Origin: an uncultured Bacteroidales bacterium
Lineage (GTDB): Bacteria > Bacteroidota > Bacteroidia > Bacteroidales > Muribaculaceae
Direction of reading: 5' to 3'
Assembly (NCBI GenBank): GCA_958418815.1
Contig: CATZGB010000007.1
Span: 1 to 64,000, forward strand
DNA length: 64,000 nt
Under the pieces are notes generated by a model. That model had not been told where the DNA came from, ran no database searches, and saw only the letters and a program-made list of their open reading frames with translations. Positions 7,521 through 15,608 of this stretch are shown piece by piece. Every line of letters begins with the position of its first letter. Position 1 is the stretch's first letter. The position numbers and the translations under genes are program-made.

Positions 7521-10139
7521 ATGGCGAAGAAGGTTGTCGAGACCCCGCTGATGAAACAATACGTGCAGATGAAGGAGAAGCACCCCGACGCGGTGTTGCT
7601 TTTCCGAGTTGGCGACTTCTATGAGACCTTCAGCGACGACGCAATAACCACGTCGGAGATTCTTGGCATCACCCTGACGCGCCGCGCCAACGGGGCCGCG
7701 TCGTCAATCGAGCTTGCCGGGTTTCCCCACCACGCCCTCGACACCTACCTGCCCAAACTCGTCAGGGCCGGCAAACGTGTGGCCATCTGCGAGCAGCTCG
7801 AAGACCCCAAGCTGGTGAAGAACCGCCTGGTCAAACGCGACATCACCGAGCTTGTCACCCCCGGCGTGGCCCTGGGAGACAATGTCCTCGACCACCGCGA
7901 GAACAACTTCCTCGGGGCTGTGCATTTCGACAAGGACACCCTCGGGGTGGCCTTCCTCGACATCTCGACCGGGGAGTTCCTGGCCGCGCAGGGCGACGCC
8001 GACTATGTCGGCAAACTGCTGTCGAGCTTCGCCCCCAAGGAGGTGCTGGTGGAGCGCGGCAACCGCATGCGGCTCGAAGGGGAATTCAACGGCAAATACC
8101 CGGTCTTCGAGCTTGAAGACTGGGTGTTCACCCCCCAGGCGGCCAACGACCGCCTGCTCAAGCAGTTCGAGACCGTCTCCCTCAAGGGATTCGGCCTCGG
8201 GCGTATCCCCCGCGCCGTGGTGGCCGCCGGGGCCATCCTCCATTACCTCGACATCACGCGCCACACCCAGACAGGCCATATCGTGCGCATCGCCCGCATC
8301 GAGGCCGACCAGTTTGTGCGCCTCGACAAGTTCACCGTCCGCAACCTCGAGCTGCTCGCCCCACTCGGCGAGGAGGGGAAAAGCCTCCTCGATGTCATCG
8401 ACCGCACGGTCAGTCCGATGGGCGCCCGCATGCTGCGCCGGTGGATATGCTTCCCGCTGAAGAACCCGGCTGAAATCAACCGCCGCCTCGACGTGGTGGA
8501 GTATTTCTTCAAGGAGCCCGAACGCCGCGACTCGCTGGTCGAACTGCTCGGACAGGTCGGCGACCTCGAGCGCCTGGTGTCGAAAGTCGCCGTCGGCCGC
8601 GTCACCCCCCGCGAGGTCGTGCAGGTGAAAAACGCCCTGGTCGCCGTGGAGCCGATGAGGCGGCTCTGCATGGGGGCCGCCCTCGACGTGCTGCGCTCAA
8701 TGGGGGAGAGCCTCAACCCCTGCGAACTGATGCGCGACCGCATCGCCCGCGAAATCGCCGACGACGCGCCCAACGCCCTCAACAAGGGCCACGTCATAAA
8801 GCCCGGCGTCGACAAGGAGCTTGACGAACTGCGCCTGATGGCGTTCCAGGGGAAAGACTACCTGCAGCAGATACAGAAGCGCGAAAGCGAGGCCACCGGC
8901 ATCCCGAGCCTGAAAATCGGCTACAACAATGTCTTCGGCTACTACATCGAGGTGACCAACACCCACAAGAGCAAGGTGCCGGCGGAGTGGATACGCAAGC
9001 AGACCCTGGTCAACGCCGAGCGCTACATCACCGCCGAACTCAAGGAATACGAGGAGAAGATTCTCACCGCCCAGGAGCGCATCGAGGCCATCGAGGCCCG
9101 GCTCTACAACGAGCTGGTGGCCCGTCTGGCCGAATATGTGCCGGTGATTCTCGCCGACGCGAAAGTCATCGCCAGGCTCGACTGCCTGCTGGCATTCACC
9201 CGCGTGGCCCGCGAGAACCATTACAACCGCCCTGTGGTCGACGACTCCCTGACCGTGGAAATCATCCAGGGACGACACCCGGTGATCGAGAAGGAGCTTC
9301 CCCCGGGGACACCCTACATCTCCAACTCCGTCACCCTCGACAATGAGGAGACGCAGGTAATGATGATCACCGGGCCCAACATGGCCGGCAAGTCGGCCCT
9401 CCTGCGCCAGACCGCCCTCAACGTGCTGATGGCCCAGATCGGCTGCTTCGTGGCGGCCGAGAGCGCCCGCATCGGGGTGGTCGACAAGATATTCACCCGA
9501 GTGGGGGCCTCAGACAACATCTCCCTCGGTGAATCAACCTTCATGGTGGAGATGAACGAAGCCGCCTCGATCCTCAACAACATCAGCCGCCGCTCCCTCA
9601 TCCTTTTCGACGAGCTGGGACGCGGCACATCCACCTACGACGGCATCTCAATCGCCTGGGCCATCGTCGAATACCTCAACCGCTGCGCCGAGAAACCCAA
9701 GACCCTATTCGCCACCCACTACCACGAGCTCAACGAGATGGAGGAGAGCTACCCCGGAGTCAGGAACTTCAACGTGTCGGTCAAGGAAATCGACGGCAAG
9801 GTGGTGTTCCTGCGCAAACTCAAGCCGGGAGGCTCCGAACACAGCTTCGGCATACATGTGGCCAAACTCGCCGGCATGCCACGCGCCATCGTCGACCGCG
9901 CCTCGGCGGTCCTCAGGCAGCTTGAGGAAATCAACCGTGGCGACTCCCGGGAGAAGGTGGGCAACAACATCCCGCAGCCGCAGACCGAGGCGGGGATGCA
10001 GCTGAGCTTCTTCCAGCTCGACGACCCGGTGCTGAGCCAGATCCGCGACGAGCTGCTCGGCCTCGACATCAACAACCTCTCCCCCCTCCAGGCCCTCAAC
10101 AAACTTTCCACCCTGCGCGAAATCCTCCAGGGCAAATAA
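7521..10139 (+). CDS. mutS: DNA mismatch repair protein MutS
   Basis: An 872-residue MutS that recognises mismatches and small loops and starts post-replicative repair. The mismatch-reading Phe-X-Glu motif is in RVGDFYETFSDD near residue 36. The ATPase domain carries Walker A TGPNMAGKS (residues 617-625) and Walker B/signature DELGRGTSTYDG (from Asp697), followed by the ATHYHEL switch. The length and domain order (mismatch-binding, connector, lever/clamp, ATPase, C-terminal dimerisation tail) are complete. The next gene starts only 15 bp downstream, so the two are probably cotranscribed. No mutL is in the window. Confidence 0.98.
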   Translation: MAKKVVETPLMKQYVQMKEKHPDAVLLFRVGDFYETFSDDAITTSEILGITLTRRANGAASSIELAGFPHHALDTYLPKLVRAGKRVAICEQLEDPKLVKNRLVKRDITELVTPGVALGDNVLDHRENNFLGAVHFDKDTLGVAFLDISTGEFLAAQGDADYVGKLLSSFAPKEVLVERGNRMRLEGEFNGKYPVFELEDWVFTPQAANDRLLKQFETVSLKGFGLGRIPRAVVAAGAILHYLDITRHTQTGHIVRIARIEADQFVRLDKFTVRNLELLAPLGEEGKSLLDVIDRTVSPMGARMLRRWICFPLKNPAEINRRLDVVEYFFKEPERRDSLVELLGQVGDLERLVSKVAVGRVTPREVVQVKNALVAVEPMRRLCMGAALDVLRSMGESLNPCELMRDRIAREIADDAPNALNKGHVIKPGVDKELDELRLMAFQGKDYLQQIQKRESEATGIPSLKIGYNNVFGYYIEVTNTHKSKVPAEWIRKQTLVNAERYITAELKEYEEKILTAQERIEAIEARLYNELVARLAEYVPVILADAKVIARLDCLLAFTRVARENHYNRPVVDDSLTVEIIQGRHPVIEKELPPGTPYISNSVTLDNEETQVMMITGPNMAGKSALLRQTALNVLMAQIGCFVAAESARIGVVDKIFTRVGASDNISLGESTFMVEMNEAASILNNISRRSLILFDELGRGTSTYDGISIAWAIVEYLNRCAEKPKTLFATHYHELNEMEESYPGVRNFNVSVKEIDGKVVFLRKLKPGGSEHSFGIHVAKLAGMPRAIVDRASAVLRQLEEINRGDSREKVGNNIPQPQTEAGMQLSFFQLDDPVLSQIRDELLGLDINNLSPLQALNKLSTLREILQGK

Positions 10140-10154
10140 CCCCGCATCCCCCGT

Positions 10155-10736
10155 ATGACCGAGAAAACCAACCCGCGCCGCGAGGCCCTTGCAGCCAGAG
10201 TGCGCGACATCCTCGCCCAAGGGCGACCCGTCAGAATACTTTTCGTCTGCCTCGGCAACATCTGCCGCAGCCCGGCAGCCGAGGCCGTGATGGCCGACAC
10301 CGTCGACCGGCTCGGCACGTCGTCGTTGTGGGAAATCGACTCTGCCGGCACTGGCGACTACCATATCGGGGAACTTGCCGACCCGCGCATGCGCAGCCAC
10401 GCCGCCAGGCGCGGGATACGCCTGCTCCACCGCGCCCGCCAGGTCTCGGCCTCCGACCTGGGCCATTTCGACATGGTCATAGCCATGGACGGCTCCAACC
10501 TGCGCAACCTCCGGGCCTTGTCACCCACGGTGGAGACCGACTCCAGAATCATCCCCATGGCGGCATTCTTCCCGGGCGGCGAGCTGGCCCCTTGCGAGGA
10601 GCCTCCAGCCGCCACAGACCCCACCTGGGGCTACGACCATGTGCCCGACCCCTATTACTCCGGAGCGGAGGGATTCGAGCTGGTGCTCGACATGCTTGAG
10701 GCCGGATGCCGCAACATCGCTTCACTGCCTGGCTGA
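10155..10736 (+). CDS. Low-molecular-weight protein-tyrosine phosphatase
   Basis: A 193-residue cytoplasmic phosphatase of the LMW-PTP family. The P-loop CX5R is Cys32-LGNIC-Arg38 within FVCLGNICRSPAAEA, and the general-acid Asp lies in VPDPYYSG near the C-terminus. An N-terminal extension of about 25 residues precedes the first beta strand. Family members dephosphorylate tyrosine kinases that control exopolysaccharide synthesis or act on small substrates; no kinase is nearby. The P-loop differs from arsenate reductase by neighbouring residues. It sits 15 bp after mutS, presumably in the same transcript. Confidence 0.93.
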   Translation: MTEKTNPRREALAARVRDILAQGRPVRILFVCLGNICRSPAAEAVMADTVDRLGTSSLWEIDSAGTGDYHIGELADPRMRSHAARRGIRLLHRARQVSASDLGHFDMVIAMDGSNLRNLRALSPTVETDSRIIPMAAFFPGGELAPCEEPPAATDPTWGYDHVPDPYYSGAEGFELVLDMLEAGCRNIASLPG

Positions 10737-10805
10737 ACTTTATTGGCCGGTTACGCATTTTAGATACATAAACCGTTTTTCATCTAATTTAGCATAACCG
10801 GAATA

Positions 10806-12203
10806 ATGGATTCAAAAATCTTCAAAGCCGCGCTGCCGATGGCCGTGGCTGTCCTTTTCACCTTTCCAGCCTACGCGCAAGACCCGGGCGACGACAACGA
10901 CGACATCATCTGCGAGATAGGCCAGCTCGAAGTGGTCAGCACCCAGAGCAACCCTGTGGTCAAGGCCGCCATCGAGAAGGCCCGCCCCGTTGAGCCAGGC
11001 TCGGTGCCCACCCCGAAATTCACCATCAAGACCCACAACAACAAGTTCATGCTGACCATCGGCGGTGAAATCAACCCGATGCTCGGCTACGACATAGGCA
11101 ACAACCTCTACTCCACCGACGCCGGAAGCAGCTTCGTCACCGGCGACATCCCGGTGCCTGCCCTGACAGGCCACAAGGGTGACTTCTTCATCAACGCCCT
11201 CAACGGCAACATCGACTTCACGGTAGTGGGATTCGGGGGCACCCGCGACCAGGTGACCGGTTATGTCAAAGTCGGCACCAACGGCAATGACAAGCCCTTG
11301 AAACTCAAACGCGCCTACATCTCCTGGCGCAACGTCTCGGCCGGACTCATGACCACCCTCGCCTGCGACCCCTATGCCGCCCAGCCACCGACAATCGACC
11401 CGCAAGGGCCCAACGGCGACATCAACACAGCCTCATACCAGCTGCGGTATGTCTCCCCGAGCTATGGCGGATTCCGATTCGCGGCATCGATAGAGAAACC
11501 CTCGTTTTACAGCGCCAACGGCATATACCGCGGGAAAGACTACACCTCATGGTATGGACGGCAGGTAAACGCCGACGTGGACCAGCTGCTGCCCGACATC
11601 CCCCTGTGGATCGAATACCAGAAGTCGGAGCAGAACCGTGTGCGCTTCACCGCCATACTGCGCAACTTCGCATACCAGGACATGGTCTGCCAGAAACGCC
11701 GCAACCTCTTCGCCTGGGGCACTATGCTGTCGGGCAACTTCTCTTTCTACCAACCCCTGACATTCTACTTCCAGGCCGCTTACGGCAAAGGCATAGCCAA
11801 CTACATCCAGGACCTCCAGGGCAAACCCCTCTCCTTCACCCCCAGAGGCGACGAGCTGGGCCGCATGCAGGCCAACCCGATGATGGGACTCGTCTTCGGC
11901 GCCTCGTACAACGCGACCAAGAAACTGCAGTTCAATGTCGTCGGCTCATACGCCCGTATCTGGGACGTCGAGCCTTACGCGACATTCCAGGACGCGCCGG
12001 TGGCCGACGCCAACGGCCAGGAGGTGATGTCGGCAGGCAACGCCAACTACCGCTACGGCGTGTATGTGGCCGCCAACTGCTTCTACAGCTTCACCAGCTA
12101 CCTGCAGATGGGTATCGAATACCTCTACGGACGGCGTGAGACCTACGGCCTGGGAGGCACCAACGACTCCCGCATCCAGACCCAGATAGCCCTCACATTC
12201 TGA
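10806..12203 (+). CDS. Porin-like outer-membrane protein
   Basis: A 465-residue exported protein resembling the DcaP-like/OprP-type porins of Bacteroidota. A signal peptide ends near PAYAQ (residue 25). A short helical or coiled linker (about residues 35-65, ending in the TPKFTIKTHNNKF strand) precedes a barrel with many amphipathic strands such as GGFRFAASIEKPSFY and KKLQFNVVGSYARI. It ends in QIALTF, the expected terminal Phe. The early segment GQLEVVSTQSNPVVKAAIEKA could form a periplasmic helix. The substrate cannot be read from sequence. A very strong hairpin lies directly after the stop codon, and a Crp/Fnr-like regulator follows. Confidence 0.75.
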   Translation: MDSKIFKAALPMAVAVLFTFPAYAQDPGDDNDDIICEIGQLEVVSTQSNPVVKAAIEKARPVEPGSVPTPKFTIKTHNNKFMLTIGGEINPMLGYDIGNNLYSTDAGSSFVTGDIPVPALTGHKGDFFINALNGNIDFTVVGFGGTRDQVTGYVKVGTNGNDKPLKLKRAYISWRNVSAGLMTTLACDPYAAQPPTIDPQGPNGDINTASYQLRYVSPSYGGFRFAASIEKPSFYSANGIYRGKDYTSWYGRQVNADVDQLLPDIPLWIEYQKSEQNRVRFTAILRNFAYQDMVCQKRRNLFAWGTMLSGNFSFYQPLTFYFQAAYGKGIANYIQDLQGKPLSFTPRGDELGRMQANPMMGLVFGASYNATKKLQFNVVGSYARIWDVEPYATFQDAPVADANGQEVMSAGNANYRYGVYVAANCFYSFTSYLQMGIEYLYGRRETYGLGGTNDSRIQTQIALTF

Positions 12204-12230
12204 CATACTGGCCAAACATGTCATATCTCC

Positions 12231-12285
12231 CCGGGGAACCGGGAGCGGGACTGTCTGTCGACGGAGTCCGCTCCCGGTTCCCCGG
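12231..12285 (+). terminator. Long GC-rich hairpin after the porin gene
   Basis: Arms CCGGGGAACCGGGAGCGG.. (12231-12250) and ..CCGCTCCCGGTTCCCCGG (12267-12285) pair over about 18 bp with one bulge around a ~16-base loop. No clean T-tract follows, so it may act as a Rho-independent-like or RNA-stabilising structure at the end of the porin transcript. Confidence 0.65.
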
Positions 12286-12380
12286 CCGCGTCAATTGGGT
12301 GTCAAATCGGCCTGTCACAAATATTGTGTATTTTGCCACAATCCAGCCATACATCCTACTGTTTTTTCCCTACTATTTCG

Positions 12381-12388
12381 TAAATTTG
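12381..12388 (+). promoter_or_regulatory. -7 box (TAAATTTG) of the Crp/Fnr-like gene
   Basis: Exact TAnnTTTG match, 32 bases before the ATG of the regulator gene. A TTTTTTCCC tract upstream lies near the expected -33 area. Confidence 0.65.
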
Positions 12389-12419
12389 CAGATACGCAAA
12401 ATGAAACCTCATAAGCCAT

Positions 12420-13004
12420 ATGACAGATTTCAAAACAGTCTTGGGGGAGGAATCCGACTTCCCTTTGTCTGACCACATATACAACATCATCACCGAGAAC
12501 GCCGAGCTGCTCACCTTCCGAAAGGGGGAGACCCTGGTTGACATCGGCAGCCTCGACCCTGACATATACATCATCAAGCAAGGCATCGTCAGAGGCTACA
12601 TGGTAAATGACGGAGTCGAGATGAACATATATTTCGGGATGGACGGCACCCTGCTGGCCTCCATGCAGGGCTACTCCCTCTCCCGTCCATCGATAATCTG
12701 CATCGAAGTCTGCTGCCCCACCACAGTGTTGCGCATCCGCAAGACGGTGTTCGACAGGCTGATGGAGGAGTCCAACGAGTTCTGCCGCTGGGTCTGCGGG
12801 GTGTTCTCCCGCCGCAGCTGCTTCGACGAGCTGAAGGCAAAAGTCATGAACGGCAACGCGAAATGGCGTTACGAGTGGCTTGAGAAATGCCGCCCCGAAC
12901 TGTTCGACAATGTCCCCCTGAAAGCCATCGCCTCATACCTCAAGATGACCGAGGTACATGTCAGCCGCATCCGCAAGGAGATAGCCAAACGCGGCAAACA
13001 TTGA
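12420..13004 (+). CDS. Crp/Fnr-family transcriptional regulator
   Basis: A 194-residue cytoplasmic regulator with an N-terminal cyclic-nucleotide-binding-like beta-roll (FRKGETLVDIGSLDPDIYIIKQG, about residues 32-55) and a C-terminal helix-turn-helix (NVPLKAIASYLKMTEVHVSRIRKEI, about residues 165-190). The FNR-type Cys cluster for an Fe-S centre is absent, and the canonical cAMP phosphate-binding Arg region (RxSxxA) is not evident, so the ligand is unknown. This is the short 'Crp/Fnr-like' type common in Bacteroidota. It lies between a porin gene and two T9SS-type secreted proteins; regulation of these is possible but unproven. Confidence 0.88.
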   Translation: MTDFKTVLGEESDFPLSDHIYNIITENAELLTFRKGETLVDIGSLDPDIYIIKQGIVRGYMVNDGVEMNIYFGMDGTLLASMQGYSLSRPSIICIEVCCPTTVLRIRKTVFDRLMEESNEFCRWVCGVFSRRSCFDELKAKVMNGNAKWRYEWLEKCRPELFDNVPLKAIASYLKMTEVHVSRIRKEIAKRGKH

Positions 13005-13088
13005 CAATTTACCAACCAGTCGCGCTCCCTCGCAAACATTTTGATACGAAATTAACATAGGTTATTTTTTTATCGCCCCATCCTATTG

Positions 13089-13096
13089 TAATTTTG
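13089..13096 (+). promoter_or_regulatory. -7 box (TAATTTTG) of the adhesin-like gene
   Basis: Exact TAnnTTTG match 46 bases upstream of the first candidate ATG, preceded by an AT-rich stretch (TTATTTTTTTAT) around the -33 position. Confidence 0.7.
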
Positions 13097-13142
13097 CGAC
13101 ATCGGATCCAAACCCGTTTATCACATCCATAAACCAAACCTC

Positions 13143-15494
13143 ATGCCTATGAAATTTTTAAATCTACTCCCTTTATGTGTAGCTTTGTTCTCCCTCAATA
13201 CAGGTGTCACTGCGACAGCGGCTCCGTTTGAAATAGAGGAAAATTTCGACGACAGCTCCCTCTTTCCCGATGGCAAGACACTTCCCGACGGATGGGCGCA
13301 AAAATCGACATACAACTTCAGGAGACTGTATGGACCCGACTCCGGACAAACTCCATATTCAGGGTCATACATGTTCGGCGTCACAAACGTCAACGACAAG
13401 GACATATTCTACACGGCCCTTATGGAATGTGCAGCCGGCGAACCATTCACTGTCGAGTTCATGGCAAAAATTCTCGGCAAGCAGCCCTACGGAATCCCCA
13501 ACCCGGCCCTGAAGGTATACGCCGGGCCGACCCAGAATTTCGAGGAAATGACCCTGCTGACCACCACTGAGCAGGCCACCTACACCGAATGGACCAAATT
13601 CAAATACGAATATGTGCCTGAGACCGACGGAGAATATTGCTTCGCATTCCAGATTTACCACCCCTCAGGAATGACAATGCTCGGGCCCACATACTTCGAC
13701 GATTTCATATTCTCTGGGACATCGCCCGACCAGACCCCAGACCCGGAGCTGGAGCCCAATCCCGACAATCTCGCCGACTGCGTGGAACTCCCTTACCTCG
13801 AGGAATTCGACGGCGAGAACTATGACGGGACGACATATGTGCCTCTCAAATGGCTCACCGTCGGCGACGCCATCTGGCGCACAGCCAACATCACAAGCCT
13901 TACAGCCCATTCCGGCCTCTATTATCTCGTAGCTCCCGATTCAGAAGAGGAACGCAACCAACGCCTCTACACCCCCTTCTTCAACCTGCAGGAAGGTGTG
14001 GAATACACACTGACATTCTACACCCATTTCGAAGGGACATTCATCTCGGCCGCTGACACATGGCTCTCTTCATCAATGGATGTCACCGTCGGCACCGAGC
14101 AAGACGGGGATTTCCAACCCGTCACCCTCGCGACCATATCGCGAAACTATGACAATAGCGGCGAGTGGGTAGCCGAAAGCGTGACCTTCACCCCTGAGAC
14201 AAGCGGCCCCTACTGCTTCTGCTTCACCCTCAGCGGCCCTCCCTACAGCGGTTTCGTGGCAATGGATGACTTCTATATCACCTCCCCCAACGATATTCCC
14301 CGCCCCATACCAAGTTTCAACATGATGGCCTCTTTCAGCTGGATAGACAACAGCGCCGTCACCTCCAAGACCACCCCCGTGCGTCTAATCAACACTTCAC
14401 GCTATTACGACGACCTCGAATGGAACCTCAACGGACTGGAATACAACACCCTGCCTGACGGAAGCGCCGATGTGTTCTTCTCTCAGACCGGACGCCACGC
14501 CATCAAACTCACAGGAACCAACGTCAAGGGCTCGCGCACAATAATCAAGGAGTATGAGGTGACCGTCATCAATGAGGACATGTCACGCCTCCCGCTCCTG
14601 TCTTATGAACCGGGAGCCGTGACATACTATGAGCGAGAGAAAATTCCTTTCTTCGACACCGACCCCGACGGACTCGATTATGTAAGCGGATTCAACCACT
14701 ATTACCGATGCTTCGCCGAGAAATACCTCCTCCCCGCCGATGTTGACTTCACAGTCTCTGATGTAAGCCTGAATCTGACCAACATTCGCTTTGTCCCCAT
14801 ACAGGATGACACCCAACTGCAGTCTGACGAGTTCTTCTCAGTGGCTTTCTACGGCGCTGACGATGAGGGCAACCTCGACGAGGACCGCCTGCTTGGACGC
14901 CATACCGCACGTATGGGAGAGGTTTTCGGAACAACCGGCATCGGTGGCATGTCTGAAATCCGCGCCATCACCCTCGACACCCCGGTGAAAATCTCAGGGA
15001 CAGTATATGTCGCCTTCGAGTTCTCAGACAACATGCAGATTGATGTCTATGACCCCAACGTCGGCCGCAGTTTCTTCTCCATGGCCATGCTGCGCCACCA
15101 GCATGGGCAGACCTCCCTCTTCGGCAAGATGATCGGCGCACCGGAGAACAGCTCAGTGGTTCCCGACGGCTCATGGTATCCGGTCGACGCTCTCACCCCT
15201 ACTGCGAAAGGCTTCGGTCTCAACATACAGGTATGGACCAACGCCACACTCGACAAGAGCTCGGTGGCCATCAACAATGAGGGACTCACCGTCTTCGGAG
15301 CCAAATGTGACGGCGGAATGCTGACCGTAAGCGGAACTTCCGAGGGTGAATATATCGCCATCTATGACATGGCAGGCCGCCAGGCCATCGTAGCCCCCGC
15401 CAAGGAAGGCTCCACCACCGTTGACTGCACCGGCCTCGCCGACGGCACCTACATCGTGTCGACCAACAACGGAACGGCCAAGTTCATCCGTTGA
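13143..15494 (+). CDS. T9SS-type secreted adhesin-like protein
   Basis: A 783-residue exported protein. The start is either MPMKFL or the ATG two codons later. A signal peptide ends near residue 27 (TATAAP). Two choice-of-anchor/cleaved-adhesin (MAM-like) beta-sandwiches follow: the first begins EENFDDSSLFPDGKTLPDGW and ends TYFDDFIFSG (about 28-200), the second begins LPYLEEFDGENYDG and ends MDDFYI (about 215-380). Then comes a PKD-like domain (SFSWIDNSAV...TVINED, about 395-480) and a further beta domain. The tail VSGTSEGEYIAIYDMAGR... to the C-terminal Lys-Phe-Ile-Arg is a type-A T9SS sorting domain. It is probably exported across the outer membrane to the cell surface. A terminator follows. 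Confidence 0.85.
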   Translation: MPMKFLNLLPLCVALFSLNTGVTATAAPFEIEENFDDSSLFPDGKTLPDGWAQKSTYNFRRLYGPDSGQTPYSGSYMFGVTNVNDKDIFYTALMECAAGEPFTVEFMAKILGKQPYGIPNPALKVYAGPTQNFEEMTLLTTTEQATYTEWTKFKYEYVPETDGEYCFAFQIYHPSGMTMLGPTYFDDFIFSGTSPDQTPDPELEPNPDNLADCVELPYLEEFDGENYDGTTYVPLKWLTVGDAIWRTANITSLTAHSGLYYLVAPDSEEERNQRLYTPFFNLQEGVEYTLTFYTHFEGTFISAADTWLSSSMDVTVGTEQDGDFQPVTLATISRNYDNSGEWVAESVTFTPETSGPYCFCFTLSGPPYSGFVAMDDFYITSPNDIPRPIPSFNMMASFSWIDNSAVTSKTTPVRLINTSRYYDDLEWNLNGLEYNTLPDGSADVFFSQTGRHAIKLTGTNVKGSRTIIKEYEVTVINEDMSRLPLLSYEPGAVTYYEREKIPFFDTDPDGLDYVSGFNHYYRCFAEKYLLPADVDFTVSDVSLNLTNIRFVPIQDDTQLQSDEFFSVAFYGADDEGNLDEDRLLGRHTARMGEVFGTTGIGGMSEIRAITLDTPVKISGTVYVAFEFSDNMQIDVYDPNVGRSFFSMAMLRHQHGQTSLFGKMIGAPENSSVVPDGSWYPVDALTPTAKGFGLNIQVWTNATLDKSSVAINNEGLTVFGAKCDGGMLTVSGTSEGEYIAIYDMAGRQAIVAPAKEGSTTVDCTGLADGTYIVSTNNGTAKFIR

Positions 15495-15541
15495 CAGGGC
15501 CTGAACCCAAACGACCTAATCATAGAACATGAATAAGGGTA

Positions 15542-15576
15542 CCGGCAGTGTGAATCATCCACTGCCGGCACTTTTT
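15542..15576 (+). terminator. Intrinsic terminator after the adhesin-like gene
   Basis: Perfect 9-bp stem CCGGCAGTG (15542-15550) / CACTGCCGG (15560-15568) with a 9-base loop, followed by CACTTTTTG. It separates the adhesin-like gene from the M6 protease gene. Confidence 0.85.
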
Positions 15577-15608
15577 GCAACAGACATTCCCCCAACCGCG
15601 ACCACAAA